This document shows, in pieces, positions 38,954 through 48,218 of a stretch of DNA of 64,000 nt. The position numbers were made by a program, and so were the translations under genes. This DNA is from an uncultured Roseobacter sp. (GTDB taxonomy: Bacteria; Pseudomonadota; Alphaproteobacteria; Rhodobacterales; Rhodobacteraceae), in assembly GCF_947499265.1 (NCBI RefSeq), contig NZ_CANMNK010000002.1, positions 637,123 through 701,122 on the forward strand. Direction: 5' to 3'. The number at the start of each line of letters is the position of its first letter. The stretch's first letter is position 1. Under the pieces are notes generated by a model. That model saw only the letters and a program-made list of their open reading frames with translations, ran no database searches and was not told where the DNA came from.

Positions 38954-39430
38954 GGGGATCCTAATACGCTGCACGGCATGCTATCGCCCAGATCCCGCAC
39001 TGAAAAGGAGCGTTTATATAAAGCTTGTGTCTTCACGCGCCATCAGATTGGGGGCAACACTACCTATTTTGGCGTTGGGTTGACGGTTGAGGTTCGCTCA
39101 GATCGGACGTCTAGTGCCCCTCGTGGCCCAGTAGAGAAGGCATTTGGTGCGGGCGCAAATCGCGGCGCGTTGACCTCGAACAATACGGGGCAGGATGTGC
39201 TTATCTTACGTCAGCGCAGCCCTGCGGTTGTCCATAGAGTGCTTCGGCGCGGGATCCTGTTCCGTTGGCATTTTACCAATGCATAGCGGCCGATGCATGC
39301 CGCTTGGCCGATAGAATTTCTGGCGCATTTTCAAATTGGCGGGTGATCTACCGTTTCCACGCTGGTCCCGCCCATTGCTCCTGTATATGGAGTTTGCGAT
39401 TGGAATTTAGCTGAGTTGGATGAGAGTTTC
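38954..39430. other. Non-coding stretch in the inserted segment (477 bp)
   Basis: It lies between the divergent transglutaminase-like gene and the complete rsmB copy. Open frames here have no protein-like composition or recognisable motif. Promoters for both flanking genes are expected. No transposase or integrase remnant was recognised. Confidence 0.5.
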
Positions 39431-40600
39431 GTGACACCTGCAGCACGTATAAGCGCGGCGATCAACTTGGTAGATCGTATTTTGGACGGTGAACTGGCAG
39501 ATCGTGCTCTGGCCGGGTGGGGGCGCAAGAACCGGTATGCTGGTTCGAAGGACCGCGCTGCGATCGCAGATCTGGTATATGATGTTCTCCGGCGCAAGCG
39601 AAGCCTGGCAGCGCTCGGTGGCGGTGAGACGGGAAGGGCTTTGTTGCTCGGATATGTGAGGGAGGTGGGGTCAGCGCCTGACTCCCTCTTTGGTGCAGGT
39701 CCATATGCCCCTTTCGAGTTAACAGATGCAGAACGGTCCAATGGGCGTTTGCCCGAAGCAAACAGCAGCGAAAGCGCGGATTTTCCAGAGTGGCTCTGGC
39801 CCGACATTCAGACCTCTCTGGGCGAGCGCGCACAACAGGTTGCCGAGCAGATGCGAAGGCGGGCTCCGGTTCATCTTAGGGTCAATCTGGCGCGATTGGA
39901 TAGAGATAGCGCAATTGAGAAACTGTCTTCGGAAGGGATAGCTGCCCGTTCACATGCTCTTTCTCCCTCGGCTGTCGAGGTCATCGAGGGTGCAAGGAAG
40001 ATCAAAAATGCGCGCTCGTATCTCGACGGGAGGATCGAGCTGCAAGATGCTTCATCTCAAGCGGTTGCGGACATGGTGCCGATAGAGACCGGTGAAAAAC
40101 TGTTGGATTTTTGTGCCGGAGGCGGAGGGAAGACCTTGGCGATTGCAGGCCGGGTCGAGGGTACTTTTTTTGCCTATGATGTGGATCAAAGAAGGATGAA
40201 AGATCTACCTTCACGTGCCGCCCGGGCCGAGGTGACAGTAAACTTGCTATCGGGGCCTGAGGTGAAGCAGAAATCTCCCTATGATACCATTCTCATAGAT
40301 GCACCATGCTCAGGTAGCGGCTCCTGGCGCCGTGACCCTCAGGGCAAATGGTTGCTGACACGCGAGAAGTTAAGTCGAATTTTGGAAATTCAGCAAGAAA
40401 TCTTGGATCAATCAGCCCCAATGGTCAGATCACAAGGCCATTTGGTTTATGCGACATGTTCCTTGCTGGAGTGCGAAAATGATCGCCAGGTTGATGCGTT
40501 CCTGTCGCGCCACCGTGAATACTCTCTCAAAACCCAAAAACGGTTCACACCGCTGGATGGTGGAGACGGTTTTTATTGCGCCGTTCTACGTCGAGATTGA
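39431..40600 (+). CDS. rsmB: Complete, divergent RsmB-type rRNA cytosine-C5 methyltransferase
   Basis: 389 residues. The N-terminal NusB-like RNA-binding domain (about 1-130) is followed by a SAM-dependent Rossmann domain. The SAM motif is LLDFCAGGGGKTLA (about 224-237), the conserved motif IV cysteine is Cys293 in DAPCSGSGSWRRDP, and the motif VI cysteine is Cys343 in VYATCSLLE. RsmB methylates C967 of 16S rRNA. Lower G+C and different codon use from neighbours, plus resident rsmB remnants on both sides, indicate acquisition. GTG 39431 gives the family start MTPAARI; TTG 39416 in frame is less likely. Confidence 0.88.
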   Translation: MTPAARISAAINLVDRILDGELADRALAGWGRKNRYAGSKDRAAIADLVYDVLRRKRSLAALGGGETGRALLLGYVREVGSAPDSLFGAGPYAPFELTDAERSNGRLPEANSSESADFPEWLWPDIQTSLGERAQQVAEQMRRRAPVHLRVNLARLDRDSAIEKLSSEGIAARSHALSPSAVEVIEGARKIKNARSYLDGRIELQDASSQAVADMVPIETGEKLLDFCAGGGGKTLAIAGRVEGTFFAYDVDQRRMKDLPSRAARAEVTVNLLSGPEVKQKSPYDTILIDAPCSGSGSWRRDPQGKWLLTREKLSRILEIQQEILDQSAPMVRSQGHLVYATCSLLECENDRQVDAFLSRHREYSLKTQKRFTPLDGGDGFYCAVLRRD

Positions 40601-40944
40601 TATGACCGCATATCCGTCTGAACCGGAGGTGGTTTGGCGCTTTACCTGATTTAGAAACATGTTTTATCGCGCGGGTTATGACGGACTGGCTCACTCGACA
40701 AAGCGCTTCTATTGCCACTTCACCGGCGCATACATTTGCACGCAACCTATATGCCCCTTGTTCCCGAGGGTAATGCCAGTGGCGGCGGTACCGGGGCGCA
40801 ATGTCACCACAGATGAAATCGTTTCCGCCCGCATGGCCAATCTGCCTATGCGCGCATCGGGAGGATGCCCCAATCGAGCGGGTGGCAACCGAAACGGTTC
40901 GCAAGCATGCCCCGTCGATCTGGTGCGCGGCGGCGCGTCTTCGG
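40601..40944. other. Non-coding junction between complete rsmB and the C-terminal remnant
   Basis: No gene recognised. Short open frames (for example 40659-40949) have no family resemblance. The right-hand junction of the inserted segment should lie here, but no flanking direct repeat was found by eye. Confidence 0.45.
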
Positions 40945-41151
40945 AATGACATTTTAGACGCAGCGAGAGAGCTTGTTCATTCCTCCGGCTGGTTGGTTTA
41001 TGCGACCTCATCGGTCCTGCGGTGTGAAAACGAGGATCGGATCGCGGTCTTCCTGCATCGAAATATCCAATGGAAATGCACTTTTGAACGCCGGTTTGGC
41101 GTAACGGACACAGGTGATGGTTTTTTTACAGCACACTTGACGCGCGTGTGA
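40945..41151 (+). pseudogene. rsmB: Remnant of the 3' end of the resident rsmB gene
   Basis: About 68 codons read NDILDAARELVHSSGWLVYA, then TSSVLRCENEDRIAVFLHRN, ending FGVTDTGDGFFTAHLTRV. This is the C-terminal part of RsmB, parallel to ILDQSAPMVRSQGHLVYATC ... DGGDGFYCAVLRRD in the complete copy. The motif VI cysteine is replaced by serine (YATSS instead of YATCS), which fits decay. The upstream half of the catalytic domain is missing, and no plausible start makes it an RsmB. It pairs with the 5' remnant at 37657-37875. Confidence 0.7.
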
Positions 41152-41192
41152 TGCTGTTCATACTCAACCAAAACGAGCATTGCCGTACGTGG

Positions 41193-41208
41193 TTAAGCCG
41201 AGCTTAAC
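41193..41208. promoter_or_regulatory. CtrA-binding site upstream of cckA
   Basis: TTAA (41193-41196), seven bases, then TTAAC (41204-41208) is a perfect match to the full CtrA consensus TTAA-N7-TTAAC. Extended by one base it is a complete palindrome, GTTAAGC-CGA-GCTTAAC. It sits 50 bp before the cckA start, so CtrA, whose phosphorylation CckA drives, probably controls cckA. Confidence 0.65.
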
Positions 41209-41257
41209 AAATAGGGCGTGTAAATGCTGAAGCGATTCGAACCATGGGGACACGATT

Positions 41258-43555
41258 TTGCCGCGCAGCGCACTTACACCATCCAGACTAGCTCGCGTTG
41301 CCCTAAGGGCGCAAAAGCGCTTGGGCACCCTCGTTCTGGTGGCCGTCTTGTTGGGAATTTTGGCCTTGGCTTCGCCAGATCTCTTGCTGCGCCGGGCCTT
41401 GTTTGCGGGATGTCTGACGCTGCTTGGGATGAGCTGCGTGTTGATGTGGATGGCCAAGAGCTTTGAGCGCCGCAGTGCCGCCACTGTCGCGGTCTTATCT
41501 GAATTCATCAGCAAAGACGCCTCGCCCAGTTTTCTCGCAACCAAGGACGGCGAAATTCTCTCGGCGAACCTCGCGGCACGCAAACGCTTCGAAGCGGATA
41601 TTGAGGAAACCGTCGGCGGCACCTTGAAAAACACATTGGCCAATCCTGGCGGCATCCTGTTCCGGCTGCAAACACGCTCAGATACTGAAGGATCCGCGCG
41701 TGAGGATTTGGTCACGCGCCGCGGGCATCTGCGGCTGTCCGTGCATCATGCCGGATCGGAGGCCTATCTTTGGCGCCTTGAAGATGTGGCAAGCGCGCAG
41801 CAAAGCGCCGAAGGGCCCACGCTGCCGATGATCCTTGTCGGGCGTACCAATGCGGTATTGTACATGAACGAGCAGGCCCGCAAGCTTGCGGGTGGGCGCA
41901 TCAAGACACTGGATCGGCTGTTCAAGCAATTGCCGGTTGTGCCGGGAACCGTCTGCGACATCACGGGCGTCGAGGGACCAACACGCGCGTTGGTCAGTGA
42001 GGTCGACGCCGGCGCCGGACGCCGGGCGCTCTATTTGCTGCCGCCCGGTGCGGAGACCATGTCCAAGGACGGCTGGAACGTATTTCAGGATCTGCCCGTC
42101 CCCTTGCTCAAGGTCAGCCCCGATGGCGACGTGCAGGCCTATAACCGGCTGGCCGCGAGCTTGATTGGCGTCTCGCTCAAGGATCAGGTGCATTTGTCGG
42201 ATCTGATGGAAGGTCTGGGACGGTCGATCACCGGATGGCTGTCGGAAACGCTCGCTGGACGCGCGGCACAGCAATCGGAGTTCCTGCGTCTCAAGCGCAC
42301 AGATAAGGAAGTCTACGTGCAGGTCACGCTGAACCGCGTCACTGAGGAGGGCAAGCCCGCATTGATCGCGGTTCTGAACGATGCGACCGAGCTGAAATCA
42401 CTGGAGGCACAATTCGTCCAAAGCCAGAAAATGCAAGCGATCGGGCAATTGGCCGGCGGTGTGGCGCATGACTTCAACAATCTGCTGACGGCGATTTCCG
42501 GCCACTGCGACCTGCTGCTGTTGCGCCACGATCAGGGTGACCCGGACTTCAGCGACCTGGTTCAGATTAATCAGAACGCGAACCGGGCCGCAGCCCTTGT
42601 GGGTCAGTTGCTGGCTTTCTCGCGCAAACAAACCCTGCGGCCTGAAACCCTCGACATGCGGGATACGCTGTCAGATCTGACGCATCTGCTGAACCGCCTG
42701 GTGGGCGAAAAGATCACGCTGACGCTCAGCCATGATCCGGTGCTTGCCCCCATTCGTGCGGACAAGCGGCAGCTGGAACAGGTGCTGATGAACCTTGTGG
42801 TCAATGCGCGTGATGCGATGCCGCAAGGGGGGCAGATCCGGATTGTGACCGAATGCACGGATCTCAATGAGGCGCTGGAGCGTGACCGCGTCACCGTACC
42901 CGTGGGGCGCTATGTCACGGTACAGGTCTCCGACGACGGTGTGGGTATTCCTTCAGACAAGTTGCAAAAGGTGTTCGAGCCGTTTTTCACCACGAAACGC
43001 ACAGGCGAGGGGACGGGCCTTGGTCTGTCGACGGCCTACGGCATTATCAAGCAGACCGGCGGCTATATTTTTGTCGACAGTGTGGTGGGGACGGGGACGA
43101 AATTTACCCTCTACTTCCCCGTGCTGGAAGCCTCCGAAGTGCCGACACCGGTCGAAAAGCAGATAGAAGCCAAACCTGCTGCGAAACATGGGGATGGTGT
43201 CATCCTGCTTGTTGAGGATGAGGCGCCCGTGCGCGCCTTTGCCAGCCGGGCGCTGCGGCTGCGTGGCTACACGGTGCTGGAAGCGGATTCCGCAGAGGCG
43301 GCTTTGAAGACGTTGGAGGATGCCTCGCTAAACGTCGACGTCTTTGTCACCGATGTGGTCATGCCCGGCATGGATGGCCCAAGTTGGGTGCGGGAGGCCT
43401 TGAAGGAGCGTCCCGGCGTGCGGGTGGTGTTTGTGTCAGGCTATGCCGAGGACAGTTTTGGCGAGACCCAGATCAAAATCCCGAATTCGGTGTTTCTGCC
43501 GAAGCCCTTCTCCCTGAATGATCTTACCGACACGGTGCATCAACAGCTGCACTGA
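41258..43555 (+). CDS. cckA: Hybrid histidine kinase CckA
   Basis: 765 residues. Two membrane helices lie near residues 24-66, and PAS-like segments follow to about residue 385. The phosphoacceptor is His404 in GGVAHDFNNLLTAISGH; the ATP-binding domain has VVNARDAMPQGG, DDGVGIP and GEGTGLGLSTAYG; the C-terminal receiver has Asp699 in VFVTDVVMPGMDGP. This architecture and the H-box are those of CckA, which through ChpT phosphorylates CtrA. In Rhodobacterales that relay governs motility, quorum-linked traits and gene transfer agents. Start is probably TTG 41258; no in-frame ATG lies nearby. A perfect CtrA box is upstream and recA is next. Confidence 0.92.
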   Translation: MPRSALTPSRLARVALRAQKRLGTLVLVAVLLGILALASPDLLLRRALFAGCLTLLGMSCVLMWMAKSFERRSAATVAVLSEFISKDASPSFLATKDGEILSANLAARKRFEADIEETVGGTLKNTLANPGGILFRLQTRSDTEGSAREDLVTRRGHLRLSVHHAGSEAYLWRLEDVASAQQSAEGPTLPMILVGRTNAVLYMNEQARKLAGGRIKTLDRLFKQLPVVPGTVCDITGVEGPTRALVSEVDAGAGRRALYLLPPGAETMSKDGWNVFQDLPVPLLKVSPDGDVQAYNRLAASLIGVSLKDQVHLSDLMEGLGRSITGWLSETLAGRAAQQSEFLRLKRTDKEVYVQVTLNRVTEEGKPALIAVLNDATELKSLEAQFVQSQKMQAIGQLAGGVAHDFNNLLTAISGHCDLLLLRHDQGDPDFSDLVQINQNANRAAALVGQLLAFSRKQTLRPETLDMRDTLSDLTHLLNRLVGEKITLTLSHDPVLAPIRADKRQLEQVLMNLVVNARDAMPQGGQIRIVTECTDLNEALERDRVTVPVGRYVTVQVSDDGVGIPSDKLQKVFEPFFTTKRTGEGTGLGLSTAYGIIKQTGGYIFVDSVVGTGTKFTLYFPVLEASEVPTPVEKQIEAKPAAKHGDGVILLVEDEAPVRAFASRALRLRGYTVLEADSAEAALKTLEDASLNVDVFVTDVVMPGMDGPSWVREALKERPGVRVVFVSGYAEDSFGETQIKIPNSVFLPKPFSLNDLTDTVHQQLH

Positions 43556-43935
43556 CCGCGACTTCCAAATCCAGTCGGATTGTCTGCGGCATGCGGGATT
43601 TCCAAGCAAGCGCGCCGTTATGATCTGGCGACAGGTGATTGCTGCTTGTGGCCTTGGCTCCGCTGCGCCCGATGTTGAATGCAGAAAAATCATCGATAAT
43701 TCAGATTTCTAGACGGTAAAGTTAAAGCGCCTTCACGCATTATAAGTCTTGCGTTCGACGAATTGGACAACCTTAAACCACTCCTTAACCAGATTCGGAA
43801 AAGGATGGTTTAGTGAAATTTTGATTGAAATGTTCTCTTTTTGATCTCATAAGGAACGGAATGAGAACATCCCGGCTTCGTCGTCTCGGTATCATTGCCG
43901 CGTATCGCGAAGTATGACACTAAGAGGAAACGCAA
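43556..43935. other. Intergenic region upstream of recA (380 bp)
   Basis: No coding sequence recognised. It holds the recA promoter and SOS box (43854-43868). A CtrA-like pair TTAA-N8-TTAAC at 43773-43789 has one extra spacer base and is doubtful. No terminator for cckA was found. Confidence 0.6.
43854..43868. promoter_or_regulatory. LexA/SOS box upstream of recA
   Basis: GAAC-GGAATGA-GAAC is an exact match to the alphaproteobacterial SOS direct repeat GAAC-N7-GAAC (GTTC-N7-GTTC on the other strand). It lies 67 bp before the recA ATG, the expected place for LexA repression. Confidence 0.85.
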
Positions 43936-45015
43936 ATGGCAACGGCAGATTTATTGAGCATGGATAGCAAGAAGACAGCAGATAAACAAAAGGCGCTTGA
44001 TTCCGCGCTGGCACAGATCGAGCGCCAGTTCGGTAAGGGCTCCATCATGAAACTGGGTCAGGAAGGCGCTGTTCAGGATATCAAGGCCAGCTCCACCGGG
44101 TCGCTTGGTCTGGACATCGCGCTGGGGATCGGCGGTCTGCCGATGGGCCGGATTGTCGAGATTTACGGGCCGGAAAGCTCCGGTAAAACCACCCTCACGC
44201 TGCACTGCGTGGCGGAGCAGCAAAAAGCGGGTGGTGTCTGTGCCTTTGTCGATGCCGAGCATGCGCTTGATCCGACCTATGCCAAGAAGCTGGGCGTTGA
44301 TCTGGATGAGCTGCTGATCAGCCAGCCCGACACCGGCGAGCAGGCGCTGGAGATCACCGACACGCTGGTCCGCTCCGGTGCGGTGAACATGGTCATCGTG
44401 GACTCTGTGGCAGCCCTCACACCCAAATCCGAGCTGGAAGGGGACATGGGCGACAGTTCCGTCGGCGTCCAGGCCCGCCTGATGAGCCAGGCCATGCGCA
44501 AACTCACCGGTTCGATCAGCCGCAGCAACTGCATGGTGATCTTCATCAACCAGATCCGCATGAAGATCGGCGTGATGTTCGGCTCGCCGGAGACGACGAC
44601 GGGCGGCAACGCGCTCAAGTTCTACTCCTCGGTACGCCTCGACATTCGCCGCATTGGCGCGCTGAAGGACCGTGATGAGGTCGTGGGCAACCACACCCGC
44701 GTGAAAGTTGTGAAAAACAAGGTCGCAGCCCCCTTCAAGCAGGTGGAATTCGACATCATGTATGGCGAAGGCATCTCCAAGATGGGCGAATTGCTTGATT
44801 TGGGCGTGGCCGCCGGTGTCGTGGACAAATCCGGCTCCTGGTTCAGCTACGGCGATGAACGTATCGGGCAGGGCCGGGAGAACGCCAAGGGCTTCCTGCG
44901 TGAAAACGTGCAGATGGCTCTGGAGATCGAAGATAAAATTCGCGCCGCGCACGGGCTGGATTTTGACATGCCCGAACATGAGCGCAAAGAAGACGACGAT
45001 ATCCTCGAAGCATAG
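43936..45015 (+). CDS. recA: Recombinase RecA
   Basis: 359 residues. It forms the ATP-dependent strand-exchange filament and triggers LexA self-cleavage. Walker A is GPESSGKTT (about residues 74-82), Walker B lies in [12 protein letters not shown], the L2 loop is [18 protein letters not shown], and the C-terminus is acidic ([13 protein letters not shown]). Length is normal. AAGAGGAAACG precedes ATG 43936. An SOS box lies upstream and a probable terminator follows, so it is probably monocistronic. Its neighbour cckA links DNA damage and CtrA signalling in this order. Confidence 0.98.
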   Translation: MATADLLSMDSKKTADKQKALDSALAQIERQFGKGSIMKLGQEGAVQDIKASSTGSLGLDIALGIGGLPMGRIVEIYGPESSGKTTLTLHCVAEQQKAGGVCAFVDAEHALDPTYAKKLGVDLDELLISQPDTGEQALEITDTLVRSGAVNMVIVDSVAALTPKSELEGDMGDSSVGVQARLMSQAMRKLTGSISRSNCMVIFINQIRMKIGVMFGSPETTTGGNALKFYSSVRLDIRRIGALKDRDEVVGNHTRVKVVKNKVAAPFKQVEFDIMYGEGISKMGELLDLGVAAGVVDKSGSWFSYGDERIGQGRENAKGFLRENVQMALEIEDKIRAAHGLDFDMPEHERKEDDDILEA

Positions 45016-45040
45016 CAGACTTTCCACCGGCACATGAGCG

Positions 45041-45069
45041 GGGCGCACCGAAAGGCTGCGCCCTCTTTA
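45041..45069 (+). terminator. Probable rho-independent terminator of recA
   Basis: GGGCGCA (45041-45047) pairs with TGCGCCC (45057-45063) around a 9-base loop, followed by the short T-rich tract TCTTTA. The tract is weak, so confidence is moderate. It lies 26 bp after the recA stop. Confidence 0.55.
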
Positions 45070-45157
45070 CGTTTTAAGCCGTTTGAGACGTGGACAGCCG
45101 CGCGCGGCGGGGCTATTTGGTCAAGACCAGTTATTTCACGCTCAAAGGCCCCGGTTC

Positions 45158-47851
45158 ATGCAAACCCTGAACGATATCCGCTCCACCTTCCTGTCCTATT
45201 TTGACAAGCAGGACCACGCGGTGGTGCCCTCGAGCCCGCTGGTGCCGCGCAACGACCCGACGCTGATGTTCACGGCCGCTGGCATGGTGCAGTTCAAGAA
45301 CCTCTTTACCGGATTGGAAACGCGGGATTACAAACGCGCGGTGACCGCACAGAAATGCGTGCGCGCCGGTGGTAAGCACAACGATCTGGACAACGTCGGC
45401 TATACCGCGCGCCACCACACGTTTTTTGAAATGCTGGGCAATTTCAGCTTTGGCGATTACTTCAAGGAAGATGCGATCCCCTTTGCCTGGGATCTGTTGA
45501 CCAAGGATTTTGGCATCGACGCAAATCGCCTGCTTGTCACGGTCTATCACACCGATGACGAAGCGGTGGAAATCTGGAAAAAACATGCCGGTCTGTCGGA
45601 TGACCGGATCATCCGCATCGCCACGGATGACAATTTCTGGTCGGCAGGCCCGACAGGCCCCTGCGGACCCTGCACCGAGATCTTTTACGATCACGGCGAT
45701 CACATCTGGGGCGGCCCTCCCGGCAGCCCCGAAGAAGATGGTGACCGGTTTGTCGAAATCTGGAACCTCGTCTTCATGCAATATGAGCAGTTCGAGGATG
45801 GCACCCGTCGCGACCTTGCCGCGCAATCCATCGACACTGGCATGGGGATCGAACGCGTCGCGGCGCTCTTGCAGGGGACCAACGACAATTACGCCACCGA
45901 CCTCATGCGCAATCTGATCGAAGCCTCTGCGGATGCGACCAGCACGGACCCCGATGGTGCGGGCAAAACGCATCACCGGGTGATTGCGGATCATTTGCGG
46001 TCGACGTCCTTTCTGATGGCCGATGGGGTGATGCCGTCCAACGATGGGCGCGGCTATGTGCTGCGGCGGATCATGCGACGTGCCATGCGGCATGCGCATT
46101 TGCTGGGCGCGAAAGATCCGTTGATGCATCAGCTGGTACCCGCGCTTGTCCAGCAGATGGGGGCTGCCTATCCGGAATTGGGCCAGGCGCAGGCAATGAT
46201 CCAACAGACCCTGTTGCACGAAGAAACCCGGTTCCGGCAAACGCTTGATCGCGGTCTGCGATTGCTCGACGACGAGTTGTCACGCCTGCCAGAAGACGCG
46301 AACCTCCCCGGGGAGGCTGCCTTCAAGCTCTATGATACCTACGGTTTCCCACTGGACCTGACGCAGGATGCTTTGCGCGAAAAAGGGCGCGCCGTCGATA
46401 TCGAAGGCTTCGACGCAGCGATGGCAGAGCAAAAAACCAAAGCGCGGGCGGCGTGGTCCGGTTCCGGCGAAGCGGCGGATGCCGCGATCTGGTTCGATCT
46501 GGCGGATAAGCACGGTGCAACCGATTTCCTCGGCTATGACACGGAGATTGCCGAAGGTGTTGTCTTGGCGATCATCGAGGATGGCGCCGAAATCGATGCG
46601 CTGGAGACTGCAGGCGGCGGTGCCTGGGTCATTTTCAACCAGACACCTTTTTATGCTGAATCCGGCGGGCAGGTTGCGGACCACGGATATGTGCGCATCC
46701 TCGAAGGCACGCATGAGGCCTATGAAACCCGTTTTTCGGGGCACGTCAGTGATGTGCAAAAGCGCGGCGAAGGATTGTTCGCGCACCATCTGACCGTGGA
46801 TAAAGGCGCCCTGAAAGTGGGCGACGCCGTGCAGCTGGAAGTCACTCATACCCGCCGAACCGCCATCCGCGCGAACCACTCAGCGACGCACCTGCTGCAT
46901 GAAGCTCTGCGCGCAGCACTTGGCGATCATGTGGCGCAACGCGGGTCGTTGAATGCAGAAGATCGTTTGCGCTTTGATTTCAGCCATACCCAGGCGTTGA
47001 GCCAGGATGAGCTGATGAAAGTGGAAGCGGATGTGAACGCCTATATCCGGCAGAACGCGCCCGTTGAGACACGGATCATGACACCTGATGACGCCCGCGC
47101 ATTGGGTGCCCAGGCGCTTTTTGGCGAAAAATATGGTGACGAGGTGCGCGTTGTCTCCATGGGCATGCAGGAGGGTTCCGGAAAGGGATCGGAGGGCAAT
47201 ACCTATTCGCTGGAGCTTTGTGGCGGGACGCATGTGCGCCAGACCGGTGATATCGGTGCCTTTGTGACACTGGGCGACAGTGCCAGCAGCGCCGGTGTCC
47301 GCCGGATCGAAGCTCTCACCGGGGCCGCGGCCCTGTCCTACCTGCGCGCACAAGACCACCGGCTGGCGGAAGTGGCCCTCGATTTGAAAGCTCAGCCTGC
47401 CGATGTGCCGGAGCGGGTGCGCAGCCTGATGGAAGAACGCCGCAACCTCAGCAACGAGGTTGCACAGCTGCGGCGGGAATTGGCGATGTCGGGTGGCGGC
47501 GGCATCGCGGCACCAGAAGCGCACCAGATCAATGGCGTCGCTTTCATGGCACAGGTTTTATCCGGCGTTACCGGGAAAGATCTGCCCGCTCTGGTGGACC
47601 AGTTCAAAGACAAAATCGGGTCGGGTGCTGTCCTGTTGATCGCCGATGCAGACGGCAAGGCCGCTGTGGCGGCAGGGGTTACCAAGGATCTCGTTGAAAA
47701 CCTCTCCGCCGTGGATATCGTCAAAGCCGCTGTGCTTGAGCTCGGCGGCAAGGGCGGCGGGGGTCGCCCGGATATGGCGCAGGGCGGCGCTAAGGATGTT
47801 CAAAACGCCGATGCCGCCATCGCAGCGGCAGAAGCCGTACTGAAAGGATAA
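45158..47851 (+). CDS. alaS: Alanine-tRNA ligase
   Basis: 897 residues. It charges tRNA-Ala and edits misacylated products. The class II aminoacylation core opens [15 protein letters not shown], with motif 1 near [20 protein letters not shown]. The editing domain has the zinc-type motif [12 protein letters not shown] (HxxxH), with the distal [14 protein letters not shown] also present. The C-terminal DHHA1 domain ends [17 protein letters not shown]. The frame extends upstream to 45083, but ATG 45158 gives the standard N-terminus. The DUF1330 gene follows after 5 bp. Confidence 0.97.
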   Translation: MQTLNDIRSTFLSYFDKQDHAVVPSSPLVPRNDPTLMFTAAGMVQFKNLFTGLETRDYKRAVTAQKCVRAGGKHNDLDNVGYTARHHTFFEMLGNFSFGDYFKEDAIPFAWDLLTKDFGIDANRLLVTVYHTDDEAVEIWKKHAGLSDDRIIRIATDDNFWSAGPTGPCGPCTEIFYDHGDHIWGGPPGSPEEDGDRFVEIWNLVFMQYEQFEDGTRRDLAAQSIDTGMGIERVAALLQGTNDNYATDLMRNLIEASADATSTDPDGAGKTHHRVIADHLRSTSFLMADGVMPSNDGRGYVLRRIMRRAMRHAHLLGAKDPLMHQLVPALVQQMGAAYPELGQAQAMIQQTLLHEETRFRQTLDRGLRLLDDELSRLPEDANLPGEAAFKLYDTYGFPLDLTQDALREKGRAVDIEGFDAAMAEQKTKARAAWSGSGEAADAAIWFDLADKHGATDFLGYDTEIAEGVVLAIIEDGAEIDALETAGGGAWVIFNQTPFYAESGGQVADHGYVRILEGTHEAYETRFSGHVSDVQKRGEGLFAHHLTVDKGALKVGDAVQLEVTHTRRTAIRANHSATHLLHEALRAALGDHVAQRGSLNAEDRLRFDFSHTQALSQDELMKVEADVNAYIRQNAPVETRIMTPDDARALGAQALFGEKYGDEVRVVSMGMQEGSGKGSEGNTYSLELCGGTHVRQTGDIGAFVTLGDSASSAGVRRIEALTGAAALSYLRAQDHRLAEVALDLKAQPADVPERVRSLMEERRNLSNEVAQLRRELAMSGGGGIAAPEAHQINGVAFMAQVLSGVTGKDLPALVDQFKDKIGSGAVLLIADADGKAAVAAGVTKDLVENLSAVDIVKAAVLELGGKGGGGRPDMAQGGAKDVQNADAAIAAAEAVLKG

Positions 47852-47856
47852 GGACC

Positions 47857-48144
47857 ATGGGAGCACTTTGGATCGCACATGTCACCGTGACAGACGAGGA
47901 AGCCTACGGCAAATACGCCGCCCTTGCGACGGAGGCCATCGCCAATCATGGTGGAACATTCATCGCACGGGGCGGTCGGTTCGTGCAACTGGAAGGCCAG
48001 GCACGTCCGCGCAATGTCGTGGCGCGGTTTCCAGACGTTGAAACAGCTGAAAAATGCTATAATTCAGATGTTTATCAGCGTGCACTAAACCATGCGCGTG
48101 ACGCGAGTGAACGCGAATTGATGATCATCGAAACCAACGAATAA
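47857..48144 (+). CDS. DUF1330 domain-containing protein
   Basis: 95 residues forming one dimeric alpha/beta-barrel (ferredoxin-like) domain. The family pattern is visible: WIAHVTVTDEEAYGKYAALA, then GGTFIARGG, RPRNVVARFPDVETAEKCYN, and a C-terminal MIIETNE. DUF1330 proteins are small and mostly uncharacterised. It starts 5 bp after alaS with AAGGATAAGGACC as ribosome binding site, so it is probably cotranscribed with alaS. Downstream it faces the 3' end of typA across a gap containing a dispersed repeat. Confidence 0.9.
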   Translation: MGALWIAHVTVTDEEAYGKYAALATEAIANHGGTFIARGGRFVQLEGQARPRNVVARFPDVETAEKCYNSDVYQRALNHARDASERELMIIETNE

Positions 48145-48164
48145 CCAACTATCGCGGCATCGCC

Positions 48165-48211
48165 CGCTTCTTCTGGCCCTAAATATCCTGGGGTCCGGGG
48201 CAACGCCCCGG
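48165..48211 (-). repeat. Dispersed intergenic repeat, copy 3, with attached hairpin
   Basis: On the minus strand it reads CCCCAGGATATTTAGGGCCA followed by GAAGAAGCGGG, matching the core of copies 1 and 2. It is preceded by a 7-bp GC hairpin: CCGGGGC (48195-48201) and GCCCCGG (48205-48211) with a 3-base loop. It lies between the convergent DUF1330 and typA genes, where the hairpin could slow transcription from either side, although no T-tract follows. Confidence 0.55.
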
Positions 48212-48218
48212 TTCAGCC

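Noticed and set aside
38798..39286. 162-codon plus-strand frame between the transglutaminase gene and rsmB
   Set aside because: It overlaps the transglutaminase gene antisense and has no protein-like pattern beyond it.
40659..40949. 96-codon frame after the complete rsmB
   Set aside because: Irregular composition and no similarity; it lies in the junction with the C-terminal rsmB remnant, which is in another frame.
41224..41466. 80-codon ATG-initiated frame at the start of cckA
   Set aside because: It lies in a different frame from the cckA product and has no family; cckA probably starts at TTG 41258.
43773..43789. Possible CtrA site TTAA-N8-TTAAC upstream of recA
   Set aside because: Spacer is eight rather than seven bases and there is no reason from function; not counted as a site.
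43831..43845. Second SOS-like box GTTC-N7-GATC upstream of recA
   Set aside because: The second half-site differs from GTTC; the exact box at 43854 suffices.
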